NCBI RefSeq assembly: GCF_001404515.1
Contig: NZ_CXWE01000008.1
Coordinates: forward strand, 248,001-312,000
Length of the DNA: 64,000 nucleotides
Origin: Roseibium album
GTDB lineage: Bacteria; Pseudomonadota; Alphaproteobacteria; Rhizobiales; Stappiaceae
Direction: 5' to 3'
The notes beneath the pieces are model-generated. The model was given only the letters and a program-made list of their open reading frames with translations. It was not told where the DNA came from and searched no databases. A program made the translations under genes and the position numbers. How positions within the stretch are numbered: position 1 is the stretch's first letter; each line of letters starts with the position of its first letter. Shown piece after piece: positions 50,555-59,826 of the stretch.

Positions 50555-53376
50555 TGTCACTAAGCGAACCGGTACTCAACACGTCGCCGGAAGTGTCGGA
50601 CGAAGTCCGCAAGACGACCTGTTACATGTGTGCGTGCCGGTGTGGCATCAACGTGCATCTCAAGGACGGCAAGGTTGCCTATATAGAAGGAAATCGGGAT
50701 CACCCGGTCAACAAGGGCGTGCTGTGTGCCAAGGGCTCGTCGGGCATCATGCAGGTCAACGCTCCCTCCCGATTGCGTGCCCCGCTCAAGCGGACCGGGC
50801 CGCGCGGTTCAGGGGAGTTTGAGGAAATCTCCTGGGACGAAGCGCTCGAACTCGCGACCTCCTGGCTGGACCCGGTTCGCAAATCTGCCCCGGAAAAACT
50901 CGCTTTTTTCACCGGACGTGACCAGTCGCAAAGCTTTACGAGTTTCTGGGCGCAGAATTTCGGAACTCCCAACTACGCTGCACATGGCGGCTTCTGTTCG
51001 GTCAACATGGCAACCGCAGGCATCTACACGATGGGAGGCGCCTTTTGGGAATTCGGCCAGCCGGATTGGGAGCGCACCAAACTCTTCATGATTTTCGGTG
51101 TCGCGGAGGATCACGATTCCAACCCGATCAAAATGGGTCTCGGAAAACTGAAGGCGCGCGGCGGCAAGGTGATCGGCGTCAACCCGATCCGCTCGGGCTA
51201 TAATGCAATCGCCGATGAATGGGTCGGAATAACTCCGGGCACAGATGGCCTCTTCATTTCCGCCCTGATCCATGTCCTATTGAAGGCCGGCAAGATAGAC
51301 CTGACCTACCTGGCCCAGTTCACCAATGCGCCGTGCCTGATCAATGCGACCCCCGGTTCGCCCGAGGAAGGGCTCCTCCTGCGGGACAATGACGACAAGA
51401 CGCTGGTGATCGATCGGGCCAGCGGCACGCTTCAACCCTTCGACAAGGAGGGGGTCAACCCGGATCTCGCCGCCAGCGTCGACATGGACGGGGTCACCCA
51501 CAAGACCGTCTTCCAGCATCTCGCCGACCAGTTTCTGTCCGACGACTTCAGCCCTGAGGCCGTGGCCGAGCGGTGCGGCGTCACCGCTGGACGCATCAAG
51601 GCAATCGCGGCCGAACTGGCCAGGGTCGCTTTCGAGGAAGCATTCGAAATCGACCAGCCCTGGACGGATTTTCGAGGCAAACGGCATGAGAAAATGCAGG
51701 GGCGGCCCGTCAGTTTTCACGCCATGCGGGGAATCTCGGCGCATTCAAACGGGTTCCAGACGTGCCGCACGCTCCACATCCTGCAGATCCTGCTCGGAAC
51801 GGTGGAAGTTCCCGGTGGTTTCCGTTTCAAGCCTCCCTACCCCAAACCCGTCGAGGCGCATCCCACGCCACATTGTCATTCCAAGCCGGACTGTCCGCTC
51901 GACGGGCCCCATCTCGGCTTTGTGCGCGGCCCCGCGGACCTGGCACTGAAGGAAGACGGCACACCGGCAAGGATCGACAAGGCATTTACCTGGGATAACC
52001 CGCTTTCGGCCCACGGGCTGATGCATATGGTCATATCCAATGCCCATGCCGGCGATCCCTACAAGATCGACACCCTGTTTCTCTACATGGCCAACATGGC
52101 CTGGAACTCGTCCATGAACACGCGCGGCGTCATGGAGATGCTGACCGACAAGGACGAAAACGGTGACTATGTCATCCCGCGCATCATTTACTCCGACGCC
52201 TATTCTTCGGAGATGGTCGCCTATGCGGATCTGATCCTGCCCGACGCGACCTATCTGGAACGGCATGATTGCATTTCTCTTCTGGACCGGCCGATTTGCG
52301 AGGCCGATGCGGCAGCCGACGCGATCCGCTGGCCGGTGATCGAACCGGACCGGGACGTTCGGGGGTTCCAGTCGGTGCTGGTGGATCTCGGTGCGCGTCT
52401 GAAGTTGCCCGGCTTCACCAACGAAAAGGGCGAGCCCCTTTACACCGATTACGCCGATTACATGGTCAATCACATGCGCCGGCCGGGTATCGGACCGCTG
52501 GCCGGCTTCCGCGGCAACGGCACAGAATCCGGTCGTGGCGAAGTCAACCCGAACCAGCTTGAACGGTATATCGAGAACGGCAGCTTCTTCATCGAGCACG
52601 TTCCGGCCGAAGCCACATTCTACAAACCATGGAATTCCGCCTATCAAAAATGGGCGGTTGATCTCGGGTTTTACGACAAGCCTCAACCCTACCTGTTCCA
52701 GCTCTATGTCGAACCCCTTCGCCGCATGCAGCTTGCTGCCGAAGGTCATGGCGACAGGCAGCCGCCGGATCACCTGCGCAAACAGATCATGGACCACCTG
52801 ACGCCCTTCCCTGTATGGCATCCGCCGCTGGAAGACGCGTCGGTCGATACCGAAGACTATCCAGTCCATGCGCTCACCCAGCGGCCGATGGCGATGTACC
52901 ACTCCTGGGGCAGCCAAAACGCCTGGCTGCGACAGATCCACGGCCGGAACCCGCTTTATGTTCCGACGAAGATCTGGAAGGAAAACGGATTTGAAGACGG
53001 TGACTGGGCAAGGGTCACGTCCGTACATGGCGAGATCACCGTTCCTGTCGCGCATATGGCCGGACTCAACGAGAATACGGTCTGGACCTGGAACGCAATC
53101 GGCAAACGCAAGGGGGCCTGGGCGCTTGACGAAGATGCACCGGAAGCCACCAAGGGCTTCCTGTTGAACCATCTCATTCACGAGTTGCTGCCTCCAAACG
53201 GTGACGGCCTGCGCTGGTCGAATTCCGATCCGGTTACCGGTCAGGCGGCCTGGTTCGATCTCAGGGTAAAAGTTGAAAAGGTGAAAGCGCCACCGGAAAG
53301 CCAGCCGGTCTTCAGCGCGCTGAAGTCACCGGTTGGCACTGGACCCGCAACTGTTCGGCAGAAGGTGACCTCATGA
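50554..53376 (+). CDS. soeA: Sulfite dehydrogenase molybdopterin subunit SoeA
   Basis: A 940-residue molybdopterin oxidoreductase of the DMSO-reductase family. The N-terminus has a [4Fe-4S] motif, CYMCACRCGINVHL plus GVLCAKG. It has no Tat signal, so it faces the cytoplasm, as described for SoeABC sulfite dehydrogenase. Other motifs: DQSQSFTSFWAQNFGTPNYA and VNPIRSGYNAIADEW. The gene order soeA-soeB-soeC, right after xsc, matches roseobacter and purple-bacterial sulfite oxidation loci. The ATG at 50554 has GGAGG upstream; the longer frame start lies within ackA. Thiosulfate or polysulfide reductase is the main alternative but fits the context less well. Confidence 0.85.
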   Translation: MSLSEPVLNTSPEVSDEVRKTTCYMCACRCGINVHLKDGKVAYIEGNRDHPVNKGVLCAKGSSGIMQVNAPSRLRAPLKRTGPRGSGEFEEISWDEALELATSWLDPVRKSAPEKLAFFTGRDQSQSFTSFWAQNFGTPNYAAHGGFCSVNMATAGIYTMGGAFWEFGQPDWERTKLFMIFGVAEDHDSNPIKMGLGKLKARGGKVIGVNPIRSGYNAIADEWVGITPGTDGLFISALIHVLLKAGKIDLTYLAQFTNAPCLINATPGSPEEGLLLRDNDDKTLVIDRASGTLQPFDKEGVNPDLAASVDMDGVTHKTVFQHLADQFLSDDFSPEAVAERCGVTAGRIKAIAAELARVAFEEAFEIDQPWTDFRGKRHEKMQGRPVSFHAMRGISAHSNGFQTCRTLHILQILLGTVEVPGGFRFKPPYPKPVEAHPTPHCHSKPDCPLDGPHLGFVRGPADLALKEDGTPARIDKAFTWDNPLSAHGLMHMVISNAHAGDPYKIDTLFLYMANMAWNSSMNTRGVMEMLTDKDENGDYVIPRIIYSDAYSSEMVAYADLILPDATYLERHDCISLLDRPICEADAAADAIRWPVIEPDRDVRGFQSVLVDLGARLKLPGFTNEKGEPLYTDYADYMVNHMRRPGIGPLAGFRGNGTESGRGEVNPNQLERYIENGSFFIEHVPAEATFYKPWNSAYQKWAVDLGFYDKPQPYLFQLYVEPLRRMQLAAEGHGDRQPPDHLRKQIMDHLTPFPVWHPPLEDASVDTEDYPVHALTQRPMAMYHSWGSQNAWLRQIHGRNPLYVPTKIWKENGFEDGDWARVTSVHGEITVPVAHMAGLNENTVWTWNAIGKRKGAWALDEDAPEATKGFLLNHLIHELLPPNGDGLRWSNSDPVTGQAAWFDLRVKVEKVKAPPESQPVFSALKSPVGTGPATVRQKVTS

Positions 53377-54122
53377 CCCGGCTGCCTGAAACAACACAAA
53401 AGAAACTCGGTCTTGTCATCGATCTGGACACCTGTGTGGGGTGTCATGCGTGCGTCACGGCCTGCAAAGGCTGGAACACGGAAAATTATGGCGTCCCGCT
53501 CAGTGACACGGGTGCGTATGGCAGCGAACCGGTCGGAACCTTCCTGAACCGTATCCACAGCTATGAAGTCGAACCGACGGGCGGCGGCTGCAGCCAGACG
53601 GTGCATTTTCCAAAATCCTGTCTTCACTGCGAAGACGCCCCGTGCGTGACGGTCTGTCCGACCGGCGCCAGCTACAAACGCTCCGAGGACGGCATCGTTC
53701 TTGTCAATGAGGATGCCTGTATCGGCTGCGGTCTTTGTGCCTGGGCTTGCCCGTACGGTGCACGGGAGCTGGACCTTGCAGCCGGCGTGATGAAGAAATG
53801 CACGCTCTGCGTCGATCGTATCTACAATGAAAACCTGCCCGAAGAGGACCGGGTACCGGCCTGCGTACGAACCTGCCCCGCCGGCGCGCGGCATTTCGGT
53901 GATTTTGCGGATCCGGAGAGCAATGTCTCAAAGCTCACCGCAGAACGCGGCGGCATCGACCTGATGCCGGAACAGGGAACGAAACCGGTCAACAAATATC
54001 TGCCGCCCAGACCAAAGGACCAGATGAAGGACATGGACGTCCTGACGCCCCTGATTGAACCTGTCTGCGAAGAACCCAAGGGTTTTCTTGCCTGGCTCGA
54101 CAAACGACTGGAGGCGCTCTGA
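53373..54122 (+). CDS. soeB: Sulfite dehydrogenase iron-sulfur subunit SoeB
   Basis: A 249-residue ferredoxin-like electron-transfer subunit. Four cysteine clusters are visible: CVGCHACVTACKGWN, CLHCEDAPCVTVCP, CIGCGLCAWACPYGA and CTLCVDRI with CVRTCPAG. This is the four-[4Fe-4S] DmsB/SoeB pattern. Its ATG overlaps the soeA stop. It moves electrons from the molybdenum subunit to the membrane subunit SoeC. Confidence 0.9.
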   Translation: MTRLPETTQKKLGLVIDLDTCVGCHACVTACKGWNTENYGVPLSDTGAYGSEPVGTFLNRIHSYEVEPTGGGCSQTVHFPKSCLHCEDAPCVTVCPTGASYKRSEDGIVLVNEDACIGCGLCAWACPYGARELDLAAGVMKKCTLCVDRIYNENLPEEDRVPACVRTCPAGARHFGDFADPESNVSKLTAERGGIDLMPEQGTKPVNKYLPPRPKDQMKDMDVLTPLIEPVCEEPKGFLAWLDKRLEAL

Positions 54123-55033
54123 TGCATCCGGCTCCTTCCGTTATCATCTTTACCGTGTTGTCCGGACTGGGCTTCGGCTTGCTGACCTTTCTCGGCCTTG
54201 GTCTCCCCGAAGCCACCGGTTGGGCTGCGTTTTTCTATTTCGCAGCCGGATTCGCGCTGGCCGTCGGCGGTCTTCTGGCCGCCACGTTCCACCTCGGCAA
54301 TCCCCAACGCGCCCTGAAGGCCTTCACGCAGTGGCAGACAAGCTGGCTTTCCCGGGAGGCGTGGCTTTCGACGGCTGCGTTGATCGTGCTGGGCGTCTAT
54401 GCCTTTGCCGCTGTCTTTTTCAACGCTTCGATCACGTTGCTTGGCTGGCTTGGCGCTTTTCTTTCTTTGGCGACAGTTGTCGCGACTGCCATGATCTACG
54501 CCCAGCTGAAGACCGTGCCACGCTGGAACCACTGGCTTACGCCGCTTCATCTGCTGACAATTTCATTGGCTGGCGGGGCAATGCTTGCACAGCAGACGGG
54601 CGCAGCGGCGGTGCTTCTCCTGTTCGCCGGCGCAGTGCAGATTTTCCATTGGGTTTTGGGGGATCGACGATTTGAAGAACGTGGCCACACCATCGAAACG
54701 GCGACAGGTCTTGGAGACCGGGGCAAGGCACGCCTCTTCGAACCACCGCACACCGGCTCAAATTACCTGTTGAAGGAAATGGCCTTTGTTGTCGGCCGCA
54801 AACACGCGCAGAAGCTGCGCCTCATTTCATTCGTTGCAATGATCGTGCTGCCGCTGGTCATCGTAGTTCTTTTGCCGATGAACCCTTTCACAGCCGTCAT
54901 CGCGACACTGTTCTATCTGGCCGGAGCCTTTGCATCCCGATGGCTGTTCTTTGCCGAAGCACAGCACGTGGTCAGTCTCTACTACGGCGCGTCCGGCTCC
55001 AATCCGCCCTATCAACCTAGCTTATCTCGCTGA
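54122..55033 (+). CDS. soeC: Sulfite dehydrogenase membrane anchor SoeC (DmsC/NrfD-like)
   Basis: A 303-residue polytopic membrane protein with about eight hydrophobic helices, of the DmsC type. It should anchor SoeAB and pass electrons to quinone. Visible points include HPAPSVIIFTVLSGLGFGLL at the N-terminus and FHLGNPQRALKAF in an early loop. It starts at the last base of the soeB stop, completing the soeABC set. It is followed after 19 bp by an AraC-type regulator. Confidence 0.88.
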   Translation: MHPAPSVIIFTVLSGLGFGLLTFLGLGLPEATGWAAFFYFAAGFALAVGGLLAATFHLGNPQRALKAFTQWQTSWLSREAWLSTAALIVLGVYAFAAVFFNASITLLGWLGAFLSLATVVATAMIYAQLKTVPRWNHWLTPLHLLTISLAGGAMLAQQTGAAAVLLLFAGAVQIFHWVLGDRRFEERGHTIETATGLGDRGKARLFEPPHTGSNYLLKEMAFVVGRKHAQKLRLISFVAMIVLPLVIVVLLPMNPFTAVIATLFYLAGAFASRWLFFAEAQHVVSLYYGASGSNPPYQPSLSR

Positions 55034-55052
55034 ATTTTCTTAAGGTATTTGA

Positions 55053-56084
55053 ATGAAAAGCGAGACCAAAAGGCGCAAGATAGGTTTCCTGTTGATCGAG
55101 GGCTACGCCCTGCTGTCCGTTGCCTCCGCGATCGAACCGCTAAGGGCGGCAAACAAGCTGAGTGGCAAAGCACACTTCAGTCTCAGCTACTTTTCGCAGA
55201 ATGCCGGCAAGGTGCGCGCTACCTGCGGTGCGCTGTTTGAAACCGAGCCTCTTGGGATCCTGAGCAACCAGGTCGATATTCTGTTTGTCGTTGCGGGCAA
55301 CAACCTGGGAGACCATGAGGACACCACCCTTTATGCGCAGCTCAGGAAACTGGCGGCACACGGCGTCGCGCTTGGAGGCATCTCGGGCGGTGGCGCATTG
55401 CTGGCCAAAGCCGGGCTCATGGAAGACCGGCGGTTCACCGTTCATTGGGAGCACGTTGAGGAACTCAACGCCCTTTCTGACAGCTACTTCCTGGAGCGGC
55501 GAATTTTCGTCGTCGACCGCAATCGTTACACATGTGCGGGCGGCGTTGCCTCGCTCGACATGATGCTTGCCCTGATCAAGACGGAACTCGGAGCGGAGCT
55601 TGCAACGACCGTGAGCGACTGGCTGGTGCACAGCGGGATGCGCAGTGCGGACGAACCGCTTCGTTCCCGCTACCTGGGCAGCAACAGCAGCCTGAACAGT
55701 TGCGTCGCTGCCGCCGTCGAACTCATGGAAAGCCATGTCACGGATCTGCTCACGCTTGACCAGATCGCGATGTTGGCGGGCGTCAGCTCCCGCAAGCTGC
55801 AGCGCAATTTCAAGTCCGATCTCAGTATCAGCGTCATGCGCTGTTACATGGACATCCGCCTGCACAAGGCCGATGAACTGCTACGCAAGACAAGAATGGC
55901 CGTCGCACAGGTTGCCTTTTCGACCGGATTTGTCGACCAGGCGCATTTCGCCAGCGTCTACCGGGAAAAATTCGGGTTTTCCCCCACGGAGCGGCGCAAA
56001 AAGACCCGTGTGTCTCCGCCGGTTGTCCGGACTGCAGTCCTTACCGAGGATTCGGAAGACACCGTGGCGCATGCACATCACTGA
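55053..56084 (+). CDS. GlxA-type AraC regulator with DJ-1/PfpI domain
   Basis: A 343-residue regulator. Residues 8-180 are a DJ-1/glutamine-amidotransferase-like domain (FLLIEGYALLSVASAIEPLR, GISGGGALLAKAG; the usual catalytic Cys is absent, as in regulators). Residues 225-325 are an AraC DNA-binding domain (LTLDQIAMLAGVSSRKLQRN, RKTRMAVAQVAFSTGFVDQA). Related proteins such as GbdR and CdhR sense glycine betaine, carnitine or similar amines in other bacteria, which supports a methylated-amine theme for this locus. It follows soeC closely and may be in the same operon. Confidence 0.85.
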   Translation: MKSETKRRKIGFLLIEGYALLSVASAIEPLRAANKLSGKAHFSLSYFSQNAGKVRATCGALFETEPLGILSNQVDILFVVAGNNLGDHEDTTLYAQLRKLAAHGVALGGISGGGALLAKAGLMEDRRFTVHWEHVEELNALSDSYFLERRIFVVDRNRYTCAGGVASLDMMLALIKTELGAELATTVSDWLVHSGMRSADEPLRSRYLGSNSSLNSCVAAAVELMESHVTDLLTLDQIAMLAGVSSRKLQRNFKSDLSISVMRCYMDIRLHKADELLRKTRMAVAQVAFSTGFVDQAHFASVYREKFGFSPTERRKKTRVSPPVVRTAVLTEDSEDTVAHAHH

Positions 56085-56911
56085 ACGCTGACAAAGCTTT
56101 CACGCATGCCCTCCGGCAGATCGACGCCGAGCAGCGTCAGCACCGATGCGGCAATGCCGAGCTGTGAAAGTTCTTCGGTCTCGGCAGGCGCCTTAGCATC
56201 GGAAAACAGGTAAAACGGCACTTCGGTTGCCATCGGGACCGTTCCCCCGTGCCAGTGATCGGCGGTCATGCCGTGATCAGCCGTGACGACGATGTCGTAC
56301 CCGAGGGAACGCCACAGCGGTATCGCGCGCGACATTGCATTGTCGATGTGCCAGATCTGCCGGCGGTATTCCATGCTGTCACCGCCGAATGTGTGTCCGA
56401 GCGTGTCAGCCGAGCAGGAATGCAGAAGCATGTAGTCAGGCGCATGGCGCTCCATCAGCACCGTTGTCTGGGCGCAGAGGTCAATCTCCGCAGGAGCGAC
56501 CGCGTTGATCGGACCATATCCTTCCATGGAATAGAACCGGCCGTACTGGATGTCGGCGGTCTCGTCTTCGTGTTCGACCGATCGCAGCCTGTCCCAGACC
56601 TGATCGACGTAAAGCCGGTGAAAATACTCCTGGGCGACCGCACCGGTCGTTTTCCCCGCTGCGTGCACTTCGGAAAAGATGTTCGGCGACGACGACCTGC
56701 GCATGCCTTCGTTCGAGACAATGCCATGTTCGTGCGGCCATAGCCCGGTATGGATCGTTTCATACATCGGGCCTGACAGGCTGGGCAGAGCCGTGTGCAT
56801 CTTCCAGCGCCTGGCCTGCTCCAGCCTGACCGCGCCTTCCAGATAACCACACTCGCTGAGGACCGATGCGTAACCGGCACCATCCATGATCACGAGCAGC
56901 ACTTTTCTCAT
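56078..56911 (-). CDS. Alkaline-phosphatase-superfamily hydrolase
   Basis: A 277-residue metal-dependent hydrolase of the type I phosphodiesterase/nucleotide pyrophosphatase clan. Metal ligands are recognisable in VIMDGAG (Asp9), SCSADTLGHTFGG (Asp, His) and VTADHGMTADHWHGG (Asp, His). The likely Ser nucleophile is in ALPSLSGPMYETI. It has no signal peptide and is shorter than most secreted phosphatases. The substrate (phospho-, phosphono- or sulfo-ester) is unknown. Its 3' end overlaps the convergent AraC-type gene by 7 bp. Confidence 0.78.
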   Translation of the reverse strand: MRKVLLVIMDGAGYASVLSECGYLEGAVRLEQARRWKMHTALPSLSGPMYETIHTGLWPHEHGIVSNEGMRRSSSPNIFSEVHAAGKTTGAVAQEYFHRLYVDQVWDRLRSVEHEDETADIQYGRFYSMEGYGPINAVAPAEIDLCAQTTVLMERHAPDYMLLHSCSADTLGHTFGGDSMEYRRQIWHIDNAMSRAIPLWRSLGYDIVVTADHGMTADHWHGGTVPMATEVPFYLFSDAKAPAETEELSQLGIAASVLTLLGVDLPEGMRESFVSVQ

Positions 56912-57460
56912 TTTCCGTCTTCCCCTGGAAACGACCGGGCATCCGGCCTCTTTTCAGCATTGCCGGCACGGTTCGATCAGTCGTCCAAAAAAATTACGTC
57001 GACCTCAAGAGAAATCGCCCCTGCCACCACGACGGATGTATCGGCGTGAAATCGTTCTGTAAACGCGCATTCGACCCGTTCTCTTGCACATATGCGACAC
57101 GTCCGGCGACATGTATCCCAGACATCTGTTTTCGGCGCTGTTCCCCACCTCGTTCCGGTATGTACAAATCCGCTGTTGCCAGGGTGCGGGCATCTAGCCA
57201 TTTGTTTTTCTGCGGTTTCACCTTGCCTTTTGCCGCATTAACCCGTATTCAGCGCGGCCATTCCAAATTCGAGACTGCATATCCTGCCCGAACTGCCGCT
57301 CGTGTGGCGGAATTCAAATCCACACTGGAGACGGATGCCTGCTCGTCACATTTTTGAAACTGAAGTTCGATCAGAGAATGCTGAAAATGAGACGAACTTC
57401 AGCTTCGGGTGACGAACGGATCGTGGTGCGTTTGCGCGTCGCTAAACGAGGACGGCTGAA
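56912..57460. other. Intergenic region, no gene seen
   Basis: A 549-bp spacer between divergent genes. Short frames here have no ribosome site or recognisable domain. It contains the inverted repeat at 57360-57402 about 60 bp before the Hsp70 gene. It may hold promoters for both neighbours. Confidence 0.5.
57360..57402. repeat. 10-bp inverted repeat upstream of the Hsp70-like gene
   Basis: CTGAAGTTCG and CGAACTTCAG are perfect inverted arms separated by 23 bp (57360-57369, 57393-57402), ending 58 bp before the YegD-like ATG. It could be an operator or a 5' UTR stem. No U-run follows, so it is not a terminator. Confidence 0.45.
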
Positions 57461-58750
57461 ATGACTGAAACAATCGGACTTGATTTTGGGACCTCCAACA
57501 CCGTTGCGGTGGCGGCCCGGCAATCAGCAACGCAGCCAGTTCATTTTCAGGACAGGCAGGAGACATTTACCTCCTTGCCGACGGTCCTGAGTTTTCTGGA
57601 TCGCGGCGCTGCCCGGGCGCTTCATCCCGAAGTCGGCCCCTGGGCGATCCGGCAATTCCTGGAAAGCTTTGGCGATGTCCGCTTCATCCAGTCGCTCAAG
57701 ACCTTCGCTGCCAGCCGTCTTTTCAAGGGCACGGGCGTTTATGGAGTGCGTTTCGAATTCGAGGACCTGATGGCAACATTCCTGCGCTGCGCCTTTGAGC
57801 GCGCCGGGACACGTTTCGATCCCGCCGGTACCCGGCTGGTCGTTGGCCGCCCGGTTGAATTCGCAGGTCACAATCCGGACGAAACCCTGGCGATGGAACG
57901 TTACCGCAGAGCATTTCGCAAGGTCGGTTTTGAGGACATTCTGTTTGTCATGGAACCTGTGGGAGCAGCGTTTTCCTATGCACAGTCGCTGGAAAGAGAC
58001 ACGACCATTCTCGTGGCCGATCTCGGAGGCGGCACCACGGACTATTCCATCATGCGGTTCGAGACTGCGGCCGGGCACCTGAAGGCAACGCCTCTGGGGC
58101 GCGGAGGCATCGGAATTGCCGGAGACACGTTCGATTACCGCATCATCGACAATGTTGTCCTGCCGAAACTGGGCAAGGGATCGGCCTACCAAAGCATGGG
58201 CAAGGTCCTTGAGATCCCGCCAAACCTTTTCTCCAACTTCGCCCGCTGGCACATGTTGTCGATCTTCAAGACGTCCGACGATTTCAAGGAAATGAAGAAG
58301 CTGCTGCGCTGGTGCCTGGAGGCGGACAAGATCGAATTGTTCATCGAACTCGTCGACGAGGACCAGGGTTATCCGCTCTACAAGTCCGTGTCCGAAACGA
58401 AAGCCAGGCTGTCGTCAGATGACGAAGCGGAGTTTTCCTTCGCCCCTCTCGGTGCGGATTTCCGGGCGATGGTCTCCCGCCAGGAGTTCGAAGGCTGGAT
58501 CGCCGCTGACCTTGCCAAGATGGACAAGGCCCTCGACGCAACGCTTGCAAAGGCGGGACTTTCTGAAAACGACATCGACCGTGTGTTCATGACGGGCGGA
58601 ACCTCCTTCGTGCCCGCCGTCCGCCACCAGTTCGCCAACCGGTTCGGAACGGAGAAGATCTCCGGCGGCAACGAACTCACGTCCGTCGCCAACGGTCTGG
58701 CGCTGATCGGCGCTCGGGAAGATGCCGGAGATTGGGCAGTAGCTGCTTAG
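57461..58750 (+). CDS. yegD: Hsp70-family chaperone-like ATPase (YegD type)
   Basis: A 429-residue Hsp70-like protein. The ATPase core has IGLDFGTSNTVAV, LVADLGGGTTDYSIM and MTGGTSFVPAVR. It lacks the DnaK substrate-binding and lid domains; its 429-residue length matches YegD. Such proteins are thought to act as specialised or regulatory chaperone-like ATPases, but the client is unknown. Its stop overlaps the convergent hypothetical gene by 4 bp. Confidence 0.85.
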   Translation: MTETIGLDFGTSNTVAVAARQSATQPVHFQDRQETFTSLPTVLSFLDRGAARALHPEVGPWAIRQFLESFGDVRFIQSLKTFAASRLFKGTGVYGVRFEFEDLMATFLRCAFERAGTRFDPAGTRLVVGRPVEFAGHNPDETLAMERYRRAFRKVGFEDILFVMEPVGAAFSYAQSLERDTTILVADLGGGTTDYSIMRFETAAGHLKATPLGRGGIGIAGDTFDYRIIDNVVLPKLGKGSAYQSMGKVLEIPPNLFSNFARWHMLSIFKTSDDFKEMKKLLRWCLEADKIELFIELVDEDQGYPLYKSVSETKARLSSDDEAEFSFAPLGADFRAMVSRQEFEGWIAADLAKMDKALDATLAKAGLSENDIDRVFMTGGTSFVPAVRHQFANRFGTEKISGGNELTSVANGLALIGAREDAGDWAVAA

Positions 58751-59163
58751 TCCGCCGGCATGTTCGCGAACTCGTCGTACAATTCCGTGGACATTTTCCT
58801 GTAGGCAAAGGCCTTCTGAATACCACCTTCACCGCCTGAGGGAAGAATTATCGTCGGAACGTCATAGACCCTGAATTCAGCTTCAAATTGGCTCGCTCCC
58901 TTCGCGTGTTCAGATTCCTCAAAGTTGTGCAGCTCAGCAAAGAGTTCCGATGCAATGTCATCGAAAATTTCCCGATTGACCTTGTTATCCTGATCGAAGG
59001 CGATGACGAGCTTCCAAGCTGCTGAGTTTTCATGCACTTCAATAAAGGCTTCGGTCATTGACTGCGGAATGCATCCGAGCAAGGCTTGGGATAGTGCAGA
59101 CGTAGCGATCAGTAACGTGACGTCCAGGCCCTCGCCTTTCCTTTGCCGACCGGGTTCATGCAT
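58747..59163 (-). CDS. Hypothetical protein (up to 138 aa)
   Basis: A small, mostly soluble protein. The confident core begins MTEAFIEVHENSAAWKLVIA (ATG at 59058), but in-frame starts at 59163 (ATG) and 59121 (GTG) would add up to 35 residues, part of them hydrophobic (LLIATSALSQALLGC). It has alternating helix/strand character and acidic runs (ASELFAELHNFEESEH). The size and acidity resemble immunity-type proteins, but no toxin is adjacent, so this is only an impression. Confidence 0.5.
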   Translation of the reverse strand: MHEPGRQRKGEGLDVTLLIATSALSQALLGCIPQSMTEAFIEVHENSAAWKLVIAFDQDNKVNREIFDDIASELFAELHNFEESEHAKGASQFEAEFRVYDVPTIILPSGGEGGIQKAFAYRKMSTELYDEFANMPAD

Positions 59164-59331
59164 ACCTTCAACACTTCTAGCAACTCGTTTTCTTCAACCC
59201 AGGATCGCGCAAATCCGGCGAACCGACGCCTGATAACAGGCGATGATATGTTTCCACCAAAAGCAGTCTGGAGCCAATCAACGCGCAGGACGACGCGGGG
59301 ATCGGAGGCTGCTCAGTCACCAATCGGCACC

Positions 59332-59823
59332 TCACGATCTGCGCGAAGTTCGTGCACTGGAAGCGACCTCCAGTATGACCTTGAAATAGCGTGGACCGCG
59401 GTCCCACCATTGGCCGTCTGTTATCGTCTCGCCGGCATAAAGTGCCACGTCCCCGATCAGCTCCACCCATTGACTGAACGAATACTTCCTGTCCCGGTTG
59501 AGAAGCCTGCCTGCGTTCGAGATAACCAGCAAAACGCCTGCCTCGTGGTCATCGATGACGTCACGCATGCAGTCTCTGTAAGCCGCCAGCACGAAATCGT
59601 AACCGTTGTTCCCGGATTGGAAGCCCAGGCCCGCCCCCATCTCTTCCACTAGTTCCGGCCACGTTCTCATCAGGTTGCCGTCGAAGTCGAATTTTTGCGC
59701 CCGCCGGGCTTCGTCGACTGTCTCGATGACGTCAGCCGCGCCTGCGAGACTTTCGACCTGCAATATCGTTTGACGGGATAAGGGTGAAAGGCCTGCTGTC
59801 AGCCCTTTGATGTTTCGCTTCAT
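59332..59823 (-). CDS. Hypothetical protein (163 aa)
   Basis: A 163-residue soluble protein with no signal peptide. The start lies 3 bp after the DUF1905 stop, so the pair is probably an operon. Aromatic-rich segments (KYSFSQWVELIGDVALYAGE and DGQWWDRGPRYFKVILEVAS) look like a small alpha/beta domain. No family is recognised. Confidence 0.6.
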   Translation of the reverse strand: MKRNIKGLTAGLSPLSRQTILQVESLAGAADVIETVDEARRAQKFDFDGNLMRTWPELVEEMGAGLGFQSGNNGYDFVLAAYRDCMRDVIDDHEAGVLLVISNAGRLLNRDRKYSFSQWVELIGDVALYAGETITDGQWWDRGPRYFKVILEVASSARTSRRS

Positions 59824-59826
59824 CTT

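Noticed and set aside
50554..55033. Thiosulfate/polysulfide or DMSO reductase instead of sulfite dehydrogenase
   Set aside because: No Tat signal on the large subunit and direct linkage to xsc fit SoeABC better, although sequence alone does not exclude the others.
57046..57357. Short plus-strand frame before the Hsp70-like gene
   Set aside because: No ribosome site, cysteine-rich random-looking sequence and no family match.
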